Assembly (NCBI GenBank): GCA_004298065.1
Contig: SCRL01000029.1
Span: 1-64,000, forward strand
Direction of reading: 5' to 3'
DNA length: 64,000 bases
Source: Gammaproteobacteria bacterium
Lineage (GTDB): Bacteria; Pseudomonadota; Gammaproteobacteria; Acidiferrobacterales; Sulfurifustaceae
A program made the position numbers and the translations under genes. The first letter of the stretch is position 1; each line of letters opens with the position of its first letter. Shown here piece by piece: positions 1-8,654 of the stretch. Below the pieces are notes generated by a model. That model worked only from the letters and a program-made list of their open reading frames with translations, was not told where the DNA came from and ran no database searches.

Positions 1-75
1 CGCAGGGAGGGGTCGTGCCATTCGGGGCAAATGGCTTTGGGCACTTTGGCCGAAACCAAAGTGCCTCGCCCTCGG
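1..75 (-). repeat. Dispersed repeat, copy A (inverted, cut by the window edge)
   Basis: The sequence is non-coding. Read on the minus strand it matches the middle of the repeat at 3084-3412: the GCCAT-CGGGGCAAA-TGGCTTTGG block and the following stem (ACTTTGG / CCAAAGT at about 43-65) occur in the same order. The remaining bases to 134 hold another small stem (CGCCCGGAGGGCG) and no gene. Copy A is opposite in direction to copies B and C, so the two genes at 135-3069 lie between inverted copies. The left end of this copy is outside the window. Confidence 0.6.
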
Positions 76-134
76 GTGCGAGAACCCGATTCAAATAACG
101 CGCCCGGAGGGCGCTCGACAGGTAGTACATAAAT

Positions 135-1259
135 TTAGCTTGCGAGCCCGAGCGCAGTGAGCAATCGCTGCGCCGACATATCCCAGGTGTAGAGCCGTTC
201 GATGCGTGTCCGCGCGGCGACGCCGAGGCGTGCACGCAGGGCCGCGTCGTCCGCCAGCCGGCGCATGGCTGCTGCGAGTGTGGCTGAATCCCCCGGCGGG
301 ACCAACAGGCCGCAGGTTTCCTCGTTGCCCACGACCTCGGGGATGCCGCCGATGTGCGAGGCGATCACCGGCTTGCCGCAGCTCATGGCCTCGGCGATGG
401 TGATGCCGAAGGCCTCGTCGCCGATGCTGGGGAACACCCCGGCGTCCACTGCGCCGTAAAGCGCCGGCAGGGCGTCGTGCGGCACCGGATCGTGAAACAC
501 GACGCGGTCGCTCACGCCGAGGATCTGTGCCAGTTGTTGCAGCTCAGGTTTCTGCGACCCGTCGCCGACGATGAGCAGTTTCACATTTGCGTCGCGCAAT
601 GCCGGTTCGGCCAGCGCCTTGAGCGCTACCGCCATGCCCTTCCAGCCGACGAGCCGGCCGGCAAAAGCGAATAGCACCGTGTCGGGCGCAATCCCGAGCC
701 GCGCGCGCAGGGAATCGTCGCGTACGCCGGAGGTGAATTTGTCGGTCTCGACGCCGTTATAGATCACCTTGGGCCAGCGCTTGTAGCGCGCGTGGATTTG
801 CCAGGCATTGAACTGGCTCGCCGCCACCCAGGCGTCAATGCGTTTCGAGAGCGCGCGGTCGCCGGCATAGAAATCCGTCCCGCCGCTCATGAAGCAGAAC
901 TTCGTCTTGCAGTTGTTCGGCAGAATCCACGGCCAGTAGAAATCGAACGGTTTGGTAAGGATGGCCCAGTCGTAGCCGCCGGCCGCGAAGGCATGGCGCG
1001 CATGGCGCGCGTGCGTGAAGCGCTCGACGATGCGTTGGAAGCGGCTGCCGATGTCGATGACCTTTTCGCGCGGCCGGAACGGGAAGGTGTGTACTTTTAT
1101 ATTCGGGTGCAGGGCCGCCGGACGGATATTGCCTTCGCCGCCGAACATCGCGACCTCGTGACCGGCACGCGCGAGCGCATCGGCCAGGTGCCAGCAGGCG
1201 GTCTGCACGCCGCCGTAGGACACGGTCACGGTGACGTCAATGAACGCGATCCGGGCCAT
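135..1259 (-). CDS. Glycosyltransferase family 4
   Basis: This 374-residue cytoplasmic or membrane-associated glycosyltransferase has a GT-B fold and probably adds a sugar from a nucleotide-sugar donor during LPS core or O-chain assembly. The N-terminus carries the glycine-rich acceptor-side motif VSYGGVQTACWHLADALA. The C-terminal half has the GT4 donor-site signature EAFGITIAEAMSCGKPVIAS, with the paired glutamates of the E-x7-E motif. Length is normal for GT4. Its start overlaps the end of the asparagine synthetase gene by 23 bases, so the two are probably cotranscribed. Donor and acceptor cannot be told from sequence. Confidence 0.9.
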   Translation of the reverse strand: MARIAFIDVTVTVSYGGVQTACWHLADALARAGHEVAMFGGEGNIRPAALHPNIKVHTFPFRPREKVIDIGSRFQRIVERFTHARHARHAFAAGGYDWAILTKPFDFYWPWILPNNCKTKFCFMSGGTDFYAGDRALSKRIDAWVAASQFNAWQIHARYKRWPKVIYNGVETDKFTSGVRDDSLRARLGIAPDTVLFAFAGRLVGWKGMAVALKALAEPALRDANVKLLIVGDGSQKPELQQLAQILGVSDRVVFHDPVPHDALPALYGAVDAGVFPSIGDEAFGITIAEAMSCGKPVIASHIGGIPEVVGNEETCGLLVPPGDSATLAAAMRRLADDAALRARLGVAARTRIERLYTWDMSAQRLLTALGLAS

Positions 1260-3069
1260 GCCGTAGTTGTGTCAGCGAGGTATCGAGAATGAGCAGTTGC
1301 AGCACCTGTTCGGCGCGCGCGTCGTTACCATTGATGAAACCGTCGACAAATTGCTGCACGCGCGCGTCGTTGAGCTGGCCTTGCGTGGATTGCGCGAGAC
1401 GCGTGCCGAGGCCGTCGAGGCGTGTGCGCAGTTCGTTCTTCAGCCACTGACCGACCGGCGGATTGAAGCCACGCTTCGCGGCGTCAAACAGCTTGAATTC
1501 GCGGCAGGGTTCGCACGTGGCGCCGAGCGCGAGCTTGCGCGGGCGCGTGAAGCGCCGGTCGTCCGGCAGCGCCAGCACCGACTGGTACAGCCGGTGATCG
1601 AGCAGCGGCACGCGCAGCTCAAGCCCGTGGGCCATGGTGCAGAGGTCGCCCTTGCGCAGGATGTACTCGGGCAGGTAGTTGTGCATGTCGGTCTCGAGCA
1701 GCGCGCGCAGGGGGTCGGTCGTGTCCGCCGGCATTCTATCCCAGTAGATCGGCGCGGGCGCGAACGCCGGTTGCAGCACGCGGCGCAGCGCCGGGTTCAT
1801 GCCGGAGAAGCGCAGGGCGTAGGCGCTGAGCCAGTCGAGACACAATTCATCCAGCAGCTTGCCGGACCGGGCGTGCGACGCCGTCGCCGGCAGTGGCAGG
1901 CGCAGGCCGCGGCGCCAGGTCGAGCGCAGGTGCTTGTCGTAGCGCTTGTAGCCGGCGAACAGTTCGTCGCCGCCGTCGCCGCCGAGCACGACCTTCACGT
2001 GCGTGGCTGCGGCGCGCGCGATGTACCACAGCGGGAAGCTCGATGGATCGGCAAACGGTTCGTCGAGACCGGCGACGATGCGCTCGAAATCGTCGCGGAT
2101 GTGGCTTTCGATCGGCAGGATTTCGTGTTTGAGCCCGAGCCGCTGCGCCACGCGCGCGGCCTGCGCGCTTTCGTCGTATTCGGTGCCGGGAAAGGCGGCG
2201 GTGTAGGCAGTGATCTCGCGGTGCCCGGTCTGCGCCAGCACCGAGGCCACGGTGGTCGAGTCGACGCCGCCGCTCAGGAACAGTCCCACCGGCCGGTCGG
2301 AGACGGTACGCAGCTTGACCGATTCCACCAGCGTATTGGCGAAGTCGAGTGTGCTGTCCGATTGTGGCTGCCAGTAGGGCGTGAGCGCGAGCCCGCCGCT
2401 TGTGAGGTCGAACGTCGCGCAGTGGCCGTGCGGCAGGCGCCGGATGTTTTCGAAAATCGTGTGCGGCGCCGGCACGTAGCGGTGCGCGAGATAGGCGTCG
2501 ATGCCGGCGGGCGAGAGTTTCCGCTCTTCCGACCTGAGGTAGGGCAACACGGCGCGCACGGTCGAGCCGAAGACAAGCTCGTTGCCGCGGTGCCAGTACA
2601 CCAGCGGCTTGATGCCGAGCCGGTCGCGCACGAGATGCAGTTTGCGCGCGCGCAAATCCAGAATCGCGAGGGCGAACATCCCGCGCAGTCTCGCGAGGCA
2701 GCCTTCGAGCCCCCAGGCCTGATACGCGTTGAGAATAAATTCGGTATCGCTCGTGGTCCTGAAGGCATAGCCGCGTTTTTTCAGTTCCTCGGCATCGGCC
2801 TCCCAGCCGTAGACTTCGCCGTTGTAGCTCAGCCAGACATCGCCGGCCGCGTTCGCCATCGGCTGGTCGGCGATGATGCGCAGGTCGCGGATCGATAGGC
2901 GCGCGTGCAGCAGTGCTGCGATCGCGTCCTGTTCGGTGCGGCTAAACCCGTCGCGCCAGGCGACTTCGTGGCGCGCGTCCGGGCCGCGATTGGCGAGCGC
3001 CGCGAGCATGGCGGCGCGCGTCGCCGGGGTGACGGAGCGTGTGCCGAAGAATCCTGCTATGCCGCACAT
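1237..3069 (-). CDS. asnB: Asparagine synthase (glutamine-hydrolysing)
   Basis: The 610-residue protein has two domains. The N-terminal class II glutaminase has its nucleophile at Cys2 (start MCGIAGFFGT), and the C-terminal synthetase has the ATP-pyrophosphatase loop SGGVDS at about 266-271. The family makes asparagine from aspartate, ATP and glutamine. Members inside polysaccharide clusters often amidate sugar-linked carboxylates instead, so the substrate here is open. The start was set at 3069 because Cys2 must follow the initiator Met after processing. An upstream in-frame extension to 3132 would bury the catalytic Cys. The gene sits in an LPS cluster and overlaps the downstream GT4 gene by 23 bases. 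Confidence 0.93.
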   Translation of the reverse strand: MCGIAGFFGTRSVTPATRAAMLAALANRGPDARHEVAWRDGFSRTEQDAIAALLHARLSIRDLRIIADQPMANAAGDVWLSYNGEVYGWEADAEELKKRGYAFRTTSDTEFILNAYQAWGLEGCLARLRGMFALAILDLRARKLHLVRDRLGIKPLVYWHRGNELVFGSTVRAVLPYLRSEERKLSPAGIDAYLAHRYVPAPHTIFENIRRLPHGHCATFDLTSGGLALTPYWQPQSDSTLDFANTLVESVKLRTVSDRPVGLFLSGGVDSTTVASVLAQTGHREITAYTAAFPGTEYDESAQAARVAQRLGLKHEILPIESHIRDDFERIVAGLDEPFADPSSFPLWYIARAAATHVKVVLGGDGGDELFAGYKRYDKHLRSTWRRGLRLPLPATASHARSGKLLDELCLDWLSAYALRFSGMNPALRRVLQPAFAPAPIYWDRMPADTTDPLRALLETDMHNYLPEYILRKGDLCTMAHGLELRVPLLDHRLYQSVLALPDDRRFTRPRKLALGATCEPCREFKLFDAAKRGFNPPVGQWLKNELRTRLDGLGTRLAQSTQGQLNDARVQQFVDGFINGNDARAEQVLQLLILDTSLTQLRHGPDRVH

Positions 3070-3083
3070 GGCAAATTGGCCGA

Positions 3084-3412
3084 GCCGCCTTCGGCGGCGG
3101 TTTGTAATAGCGGGGCGCTCCGCCCCCTGCACCCCCGGGTGACTTTTGACTCAGGCCCTCCATGGCCTTCGCCCTTCGGGCGCGCTAAAGCGCGTCCAAT
3201 TTCGCTCCCGGCGAAATTGTGTCTTTCGGGGAAAGTCACCAAAGCCATTTTGCCCCGGATGGCGTGACATCTCCCTCGCGTACGCGCCTTTGTCTCGGCA
3301 GTCGCCCTACGGCATGTCCCTATGCCGGAGTGCGACGCGCGCGATCCCTCGCGCGCCCCGTTGGGTGCTCGGCCAAAGGCTTGCGCCGCTCGGGCGCGCC
3401 ATACGGGGCCCA
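3084..3412 (+). repeat. Dispersed repeat, copy B (with nested mini-element)
   Basis: This fills most of the 355-base gap between asnB and the next glycosyltransferase. It begins GCCGCCTTCGGCGGCG, runs through GGGGCGCTCCGCCCCCTGCA and CCCCGGATGGCG, and ends near CGGGCGCGCCATACGGGG. The same blocks in the same order occur at 41132-41391. It is rich in short hairpins, including GGCAT-GTCCCT-ATGCC at 3311-3326. Compared with the other copy, it has an extra segment of about 73 bases (3148-3220) inserted in the loop of the GTGACTTTT/AAAGTCAC stem. I see no coding potential. Confidence 0.8.
3148..3220 (+). mobile_element. Short hairpin mini-element, copy 1 (nested in repeat B)
   Basis: This segment of about 73 bases is absent from repeat C, whose stem loop is only GTCTTGGC at this point. 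It starts GACTC and carries four consecutive small hairpins: GGCC-CTCCAT-GGCC, TCGCCC-TTC-GGGCG, GCGC-TAAA-GCGC and AATTTCGC-TCCC-GGCGAAATT. The same start, hairpin order and end (ATTTGCTCCCGGCAAAT) recur at 53981-54061 inside a tRNA-Gly copy. It is too short to encode protein. It looks like a REP- or MITE-type element mobilised in trans, which is an inference from two copies. Confidence 0.55.
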
Positions 3413-3424
3413 AAACCAAACCGC

Positions 3425-4546
3425 TCATTTCTTTTCACCTTTGGAGCACACACTTCGGAACACCGCCTCCATGCGCGCGAGCATGCGCTCGAGGCCGAAG
3501 TGCTGGTGCGCGAAATCGAGGCCGGCGGTGCCGAGCTTGTGGCGCAGGCCCTCGTCATCCATGAGATGCATCAGCGCCGCGCGCAGGGCGTCGGTATTGC
3601 GCGGCGGCACCAGCAGACCGGTGCGCTCGTGCTGCACCGCCTCAGCCATGGCGCCGACGGTGGTCGCGACCACCGGCAGGCCCGCCGCCATGGCCTGCAT
3701 TACCGACTGCGACACGCCTTCCTCACCGTAGGACGGCAGCACGAACAGGTCGAAGGCGTTGAGCCAGGTCTCGACGTCCTCGCGGTTACCGACCAAACGC
3801 ACGCGGTTTTCGAGCCCGAACTTCGCGATGAGTTTTTCGAGGTTGTGTCGTTGCGGGCCGTCGCCCACGAGCACCAGGTCCCAGTCGGGATAAGCCGGCG
3901 CGAGCTGTGTGAAGGCTTCGAGCAAATACGTGTGTCCCTTCCAGTTGCGCAACGTGGCGACGATACTGAGGTAGTGCCGATTCGCGTCCAGCCCGAGCGC
4001 GCGACGTGCCTCAGTGCGGTCGCGCGGGGCGTAGCGTGCGAGGTCGATTCCCGTCGGGACCGAGGTAATGCGCGCAGGATCGAAGCGGTTGTCGCGGATA
4101 AGCTGCTGCTTGAGCGCCTCGCCGGCGGTGACGATGTGGCGCGTGGCGCGCTGGTAGAGCCAGCGCGTCGCCGCGCGGTTGTTCACCGGCGTCGAGACGT
4201 GGCGCGTGCGCACGACCGGCGGCGCGTGCCGGAGCGTTACGCAGGCAAGTGCCGCGAGCCAGGCATCGGTCGAGCTGTGGGTGTTGAGCACGTCAATGTT
4301 GGGGTGCGCTTTAAGCCAATTACGCAATGCCACGAAGCCCTTCCAGTTTTTGCGCGCAATCGGCAGCGCCTCGACCGGCACGCCGAGCTTCACCGCGTGT
4401 GCGTGCATCGGCGCCTCCGGCGGGCACAGCAATAGCACCCGTTGGCCGCGTTTGAGCATGCCCGCGGCCTCGGTGAGCGTGCGCAGCTCCTGTCCGCCCC
4501 AGCCGCAGGAGGATTCGGTGTGGACGATGGAAAGCCGTTCGGTCAT
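3425..4546 (-). CDS. Glycosyltransferase family 4
   Basis: This 373-residue GT-B glycosyltransferase of the LPS cluster has the N-terminal motif SSCGWGGQELRTLTEAAGML and a C-terminal donor-binding region (YGEEGVSQSVMQAMAAGLP). The start at 4546 gives MTERLSIVHTESS, where family homology begins, and overlaps the stop of the upstream gene as ATGA. An in-frame extension to 4630 would run through that gene without a family-like N-terminus. It is translationally coupled to the heptosyltransferase-type gene at 4543-5544. The sugar specificity is unknown. Confidence 0.9.
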   Translation of the reverse strand: MTERLSIVHTESSCGWGGQELRTLTEAAGMLKRGQRVLLLCPPEAPMHAHAVKLGVPVEALPIARKNWKGFVALRNWLKAHPNIDVLNTHSSTDAWLAALACVTLRHAPPVVRTRHVSTPVNNRAATRWLYQRATRHIVTAGEALKQQLIRDNRFDPARITSVPTGIDLARYAPRDRTEARRALGLDANRHYLSIVATLRNWKGHTYLLEAFTQLAPAYPDWDLVLVGDGPQRHNLEKLIAKFGLENRVRLVGNREDVETWLNAFDLFVLPSYGEEGVSQSVMQAMAAGLPVVATTVGAMAEAVQHERTGLLVPPRNTDALRAALMHLMDDEGLRHKLGTAGLDFAHQHFGLERMLARMEAVFRSVCSKGEKK

Positions 4547-5544
4547 CGCTTTGTGCCTTTGAGTAGCCGCCGCGCCTGTTCCCACACGGCCTCGACCGGA
4601 ATCCGGTCCATGGGCGTATCGGCGCTGCATTCACGATCGGAGGCCGGGTGTTCGATGACGGCGAGACGGTCGTGGCCAAGCGGCGCGAGCTGGGCGCCGC
4701 GGTGGCGGCAGTGGTAGAGCGCGACCATCGGCACGCCGAGCGCGCCCGCAAGGTGTGTCGGACCGGTATCGACGCCGACATAAAGATTGAGCTGCGCCAG
4801 CAGCGCCGCTGTCGCGCGCAGGTCGAGCTGGCCGGCGACGGATTGTGCGTGCGGCGCGAGCGCCTGCGTGATGCGCGCCGCCACGCCGCGCGATTCCTTG
4901 CCACCGAAGATCAGTATCTGCGCGCCCGGCTGGTCCGCGAGCAAACGCCGGCCGAGCTCGATGAACGAGTCCACCGGCCAATCGCGGTATGACTTGGTCG
5001 GAAAGCTCGCGACCTGGAAGCCGATGAGCGGGCCGGTGGCGTACACGTGCTGTGTGAGCCAGGCGCGCGCCTGCGCGCGCTCGTTCGTGGTCGGGAGGTA
5101 GGCCAGATGAAAATCCGTGGTCGTGACACCGAGCGCTTCCGGCAGCAGTAACCGCTCGTGCACCGCGTGCAGCCCCGCCGGCGCCGGCACCGCGCGCCAC
5201 AGGCGCGCGTTGAGCCCGTCGTCGCACTGGCGGAAGGCGATCACGCGCCCGGCGACGCGCAGGGCGTAGCGCACCAGCGGCGCGTCGTTGCCGTAGACCA
5301 GCGCGTAGTCGTAACGCGCGCCGCCGAAGCGGCTGCGCAGCCAGGCAGTCTTGGGTGTGATCGCGCCGAGTTCATCCACCCATGGGAGATTCTCGTAAAG
5401 CGTGCGACGCGCCGGATGCAGCAGGCAGGTGAGCCGGCCCTTGGGCGAAGCCTGTTTGAGCGCGCGCACCGCGGGCGTGACCAGCAGCGTGTCGCCGATA
5501 CGCGCCACGTGGATGACGAGAAGATTGGCGTCGGCTGGCAGCAT
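4543..5544 (-). CDS. Glycosyltransferase family 9 (heptosyltransferase family)
   Basis: This 333-residue protein of the ADP-heptose:LPS heptosyltransferase family acts on the cytoplasmic face of the inner membrane on the growing LPS core. The N-terminus has the family hallmark ARIGDTLLVTPAVRALKQ, and the C-terminal domain has LNLYVGVDTGPTHLAGALG followed by VPMVALY, the donor-binding signature. The start abuts the stop of the upstream GT2 gene, and the stop overlaps the next gene by 4 bases, so it sits in the middle of a tight operon. It could be heptosyltransferase II or III. The reaction is not fixed by sequence alone. Confidence 0.88.
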   Translation of the reverse strand: MLPADANLLVIHVARIGDTLLVTPAVRALKQASPKGRLTCLLHPARRTLYENLPWVDELGAITPKTAWLRSRFGGARYDYALVYGNDAPLVRYALRVAGRVIAFRQCDDGLNARLWRAVPAPAGLHAVHERLLLPEALGVTTTDFHLAYLPTTNERAQARAWLTQHVYATGPLIGFQVASFPTKSYRDWPVDSFIELGRRLLADQPGAQILIFGGKESRGVAARITQALAPHAQSVAGQLDLRATAALLAQLNLYVGVDTGPTHLAGALGVPMVALYHCRHRGAQLAPLGHDRLAVIEHPASDRECSADTPMDRIPVEAVWEQARRLLKGTKR

Positions 5545-6300
5545 TCAGTGCCTGTCCCGGCGGCGCAACGCCCGCAGCTTGGCGTATTTGGTGAAGCTGT
5601 TGCGGCAGCCGACGAGGATGTGCATGAGGCCCGGGATGCCGTCGAGAAAGCCGAGCCGGAAAAAATAGAATTTGATGAAGCGCAGCGGCGGACTGAGTAG
5701 TTGGCGCGCGATGCTGGCGCGCTTGCCGCGCGCGTGCAGCGCCTCGGCCTGGAGCGTGGTGTAGCGGTCCTGTTTAGCGAGGTAATCGGCGAGGCCCTGC
5801 TCCGACTCGTGCAGCAGGTCGCCGGCGAGCCGGCCGACCGGACCGGCAGTTACCACCTTCTCGTGAATCGGGTCGTCGCTCCAGTTCGCGTGGCGGCGGT
5901 CGAACAGGCGCAGGCTGAGATCGGGATAGCCCTCGCCGTGCTTGAGCCAGCGGCCGAGGAAACGGTTGCGGCGCGGCATCTGATAGGCGTGAAACCGCGG
6001 CGCCTGCAATTCGCGCAAGATGGATTCGCGCAGTGGCTCGCTCACGCGCTCGTCGGTGTCCACGCACAGCACCCAGTCGTGCGCCGCCTGCGCCACGGCG
6101 AACTGTTTCTGTTTGCCGTAGCCGAGCCACTCCTGGTGCACGATTTTGGCGTTGAAGTGCCGGGCGATGTCGAGCGTGGTATCGGTGCTGCCCGAGTCCA
6201 CGATCACGATTTCGTCCGCGAAGCGGAGGCTTTTGAGACAGGCTGGCAGCACGGCTGCCGAATTGCGCGTGATCAGCACCGCCGAAAGGGGTTGGAGCAT
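5545..6300 (-). CDS. Glycosyltransferase family 2, WaaE/KdtX-like
   Basis: This 251-residue GT-A enzyme has the GT2 start SAVLITRNSAAVLPACLKSL, the VDSGSTDTT motif and the metal-binding DTDERV segment at about 81-86. The C-terminal stretch LSPPLRFIKFYFFRLGFLDG resembles the membrane-contact region of the LPS core beta-1,4-glucosyltransferase family WaaE. That family adds glucose to heptose I of the core. The stop is directly followed by the start of the GT9 gene, with no spacer. The upstream gap (6301-6349) contains a hairpin and a possible -10 box (TACAAT on the minus strand), so an internal promoter is possible. Confidence 0.85.
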   Translation of the reverse strand: MLQPLSAVLITRNSAAVLPACLKSLRFADEIVIVDSGSTDTTLDIARHFNAKIVHQEWLGYGKQKQFAVAQAAHDWVLCVDTDERVSEPLRESILRELQAPRFHAYQMPRRNRFLGRWLKHGEGYPDLSLRLFDRRHANWSDDPIHEKVVTAGPVGRLAGDLLHESEQGLADYLAKQDRYTTLQAEALHARGKRASIARQLLSPPLRFIKFYFFRLGFLDGIPGLMHILVGCRNSFTKYAKLRALRRRDRH

Positions 6301-6315
6301 GGGCGTATTGTATGC

Positions 6316-6343
6316 AAATCCCCGCTGAAATCAGCGTGGATTT
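6316..6343. other. Hairpin between two LPS genes
   Basis: The arms AAATCC-c-CGCTGA and TCAGCG-t-GGATTT face each other across a 2-base loop, giving 12 pairs with one mismatch. It lies just downstream of the gene ending at 6350 (minus strand). It lacks the T-run of an intrinsic terminator, so partial termination or mRNA 3'-end protection is more likely than full termination. Confidence 0.5.
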
Positions 6344-6349
6344 GGGGGT

Positions 6350-7393
6350 TCAAGCGAGCGCGGCGCGCAGCGCGGTCGCCGCCGCGTCGCGATAACACTC
6401 CATGGCAAACACGCCGCAAGCCGTGCGTCCGGCGAGGCAGGTCGGGTTCGTCTCGCGCAGCGCGTACCAGCACGGGCAGCAGTCCTGCGGCTCGTAGATC
6501 ACGGTGGACGGCGCCGCCGGGTGCACCGTGTGCTGCGGCAGGTCGTGCGAGTGCAGCTCGATGTGGCGATGCGCCGCGAGCTGCGCCAGGTGCGAGACGT
6601 AGGAATCGCAGGTGAGCGTGACGCGGGCGCTGGCGAGGATTGCGAGCAGCTCGGCGTCGGTCGCGGAGGTGCGGCACGCAAGCCCGGCGCGTTGATACTC
6701 TTCCATCCAGCGGTCGTTGGGCGCGAACCAGCAGACGTAGTCACCGGCACTTATACCGGCGCGCGTGAGCAATTCTTTAATAAAGTCTGCCGGCAGGTAC
6801 TGGAACGCCTTGCCCGAGGGGAAGAACGCCACTGCCGGAATGTCGGCGCGCGATATCGCGGCGGCGCGCAGGCGCTCGCTCAGGGTGCGGTGCGCGCGAT
6901 ACAGCCCGCGCATGAGATCGGTGTCGGTGAGGCCGAAGCGTTCCGTCAGCGGCGCCCAGATTTTGAGGCCGTAGTACGACGGCGTCTCGCGCCGCCAGCG
7001 CGTGCCGGGACCAAGTTTCAGATCGGTGAGCCACAACTGCGCCCGGCGCAGCGGGCCGGGGCGCGGGTAGCCGTAAGAGGCGAGCAGGCGGCGCTCGGGA
7101 AAATTTACGTACCAGTCGGTGTAGAGCCAGTTGCGCAACACCGTGGACCACGAGGTGCGCGGCACCACGGCGTAACGCGGGTGCGGCGCGTGCTTCGAGT
7201 CCTCGAGACTCTTCACCGCGACATCCGGCAGCAACAGGCGCGCCACCGGCGCGGCGATCGAGCGCGTGTACACGACCGCGTCGTCCGCGAGGACCTTTGC
7301 GCCCAGCTCGCGCAGCGCCTGCAGGCCGTGGATCGCCATGATGACGTCGCCCTGGCCGCCGTGCAGGCGCACGGATCGCAATGCGTGCGACAT
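6350..7393 (-). CDS. Heptosyltransferase-like (GT9-type) protein
   Basis: This 347-residue cytoplasmic protein in the LPS cluster starts LRSVRLHGGQGDVIMAIHGL, a GT9-like N-terminus with a G-D pair. It later has the segment ASARVTLTCDSYVSHLAQLA, which matches the position of the GT9 donor-site region (usually VDTG-HLA). The C-terminus is cysteine-rich (EPQDCCPCWYALRETNPTC, then TACGVFAMEC), which is uncommon in WaaC/WaaF and may bind metal. The start overlaps the upstream GT4 stop by one base (TGATG). I place it in the GT-B superfamily near GT9. The acceptor is unknown. Confidence 0.65.
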   Translation of the reverse strand: MSHALRSVRLHGGQGDVIMAIHGLQALRELGAKVLADDAVVYTRSIAAPVARLLLPDVAVKSLEDSKHAPHPRYAVVPRTSWSTVLRNWLYTDWYVNFPERRLLASYGYPRPGPLRRAQLWLTDLKLGPGTRWRRETPSYYGLKIWAPLTERFGLTDTDLMRGLYRAHRTLSERLRAAAISRADIPAVAFFPSGKAFQYLPADFIKELLTRAGISAGDYVCWFAPNDRWMEEYQRAGLACRTSATDAELLAILASARVTLTCDSYVSHLAQLAAHRHIELHSHDLPQHTVHPAAPSTVIYEPQDCCPCWYALRETNPTCLAGRTACGVFAMECYRDAAATALRAALA

Positions 7394-8583
7394 CAGTTGG
7401 CCAGCTCCTGGTAGGCAGTTTCGAGTTGGGCGCTCACGATGCGCCAGTCGTGATGTTGCACGACATAGGCGCGCGCGTTCTGACGCACTGCTTCGAGACG
7501 GGCGGTGTCGTTCAGTAACTCATCCAGGCGTCGTGCGAACGCCCCCGGATTTTTGGCGTCATCGAGCAGAAACCCGGTGACGCCTTCCTGCACGATCTCC
7601 GGCAGGCCGCCCTTGCGCGTGGCCAGCACCGGCGCGCCGGCGCTCATGGCCTCGATCGCCACCATGCCGAACGGTTCCTCGAATTCCGACGGCACCACGG
7701 CGAGGTCGGCAATCTGGTAGTACTCATGCATGCGGGCAGGGTCCACGGTGCCGGCATGATAGCAGTCAGTCCCGAGCACCTCACAGGCCGCAAGCAGCCG
7801 GCGACCGTAATCGCCGCGCCGGTCGGCGCCGGTGCGGACCTCGCCGACCAGAACCAGCAGGACGTCATGGCGGATTTTCCGCAGCTCGCCGAAGGCGTGC
7901 ACCAGATCGAGCGGGCCTTTTTCCGGCGAGATGCGTCCGGCGTAGAGAATGATTTTCTTGTCCGCCGGTAGCTTCAGGCGCGCGCGCAGCGCGGCGGTTT
8001 CGGGTGCCGGCAGGGGATGGAAGACATCGGTATCCACGCCGTTTGTAACGATGCGAATATCCGCGCCCGGCAGGTGCGCGCCGTACCATTTCTCCAAGTA
8101 GCGGCTCACGACGAACAGCACCGCGCCGGCCGGCAGCGGCGCGACGGGCATCTCGTTGTGCATGTGCAGGATGAAACGCGTCGATCCGCGGTAATGCCCG
8201 ACCAATTCCGTAAACAGCGCGGGCGCGTTGTGCACATGCACGATGCCGGGTTGGATTGTGTCCAAACGCCGTGCCACGCGCTGAGCATAGGAATACGGGT
8301 CGATTCCGAGGATTTTCTGGAACACGCGTCGGTAGAGGCGTCCAACGCGAACGCGATGGAAGGCGATGCCGTCGCGTGTTTCCGTTTCGGGGCGGTCCTC
8401 GGTCGCGATGCAGACGATATGCGGTTCGACGCCCGCGAGCCGGCGGCAGGACTGGTACATCCACCACTCCACCGCCGCCCCCTTACGCGGCGGCACCGGA
8501 TGCACCGGCGCGGCGACCATGGCGATGGTTCTTACGGGCATCGGTTCGCGGGACGTTGGCGGTGGCGCACGGCGCATGACCAT
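7393..8583 (-). CDS. Glycosyltransferase family 4
   Basis: This 396-residue GT-B enzyme has AAPVHPVPPRKGAAVEWWMY near the N-terminus, a mid-protein donor-domain start IILYAGRISPEKGPLDLVHA, and the E-x7-E signature in EEPFGMVAIEAMSAGAPVLA. The start at 8583 has GCGAGG eight bases upstream. A second ATG at 8541 (MPVRTIAMV) starts closer to family homology but has no ribosome site. This is the first gene of the minus-strand LPS run and is divergent from waaL, so its promoter lies in 8584-8654. Sugar specificity is not predictable. Confidence 0.88.
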   Translation of the reverse strand: MVMRRAPPPTSREPMPVRTIAMVAAPVHPVPPRKGAAVEWWMYQSCRRLAGVEPHIVCIATEDRPETETRDGIAFHRVRVGRLYRRVFQKILGIDPYSYAQRVARRLDTIQPGIVHVHNAPALFTELVGHYRGSTRFILHMHNEMPVAPLPAGAVLFVVSRYLEKWYGAHLPGADIRIVTNGVDTDVFHPLPAPETAALRARLKLPADKKIILYAGRISPEKGPLDLVHAFGELRKIRHDVLLVLVGEVRTGADRRGDYGRRLLAACEVLGTDCYHAGTVDPARMHEYYQIADLAVVPSEFEEPFGMVAIEAMSAGAPVLATRKGGLPEIVQEGVTGFLLDDAKNPGAFARRLDELLNDTARLEAVRQNARAYVVQHHDWRIVSAQLETAYQELAN

Positions 8584-8590
8584 AACATGA

Positions 8591-8611
8591 GCCTCGCCAT
8601 GTCGGCGAGGC
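8591..8611. promoter_or_regulatory. Hairpin and -10-like box between divergent LPS operons
   Basis: The 71-base divergent gap holds a perfect 8-bp stem (GCCTCGCC / GGCGAGGC, 5-base loop). A TATAGT hexamer follows at 8621-8626 and could serve as the -10 box for waaL. No convincing -35 is visible. The hairpin could be an operator or the leader of the minus-strand transcript. Confidence 0.35.
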
Positions 8612-8654
8612 GAAGCCTGTTATAGTAGCGCGTCTCCGGAAAAGACCGGCGAGC

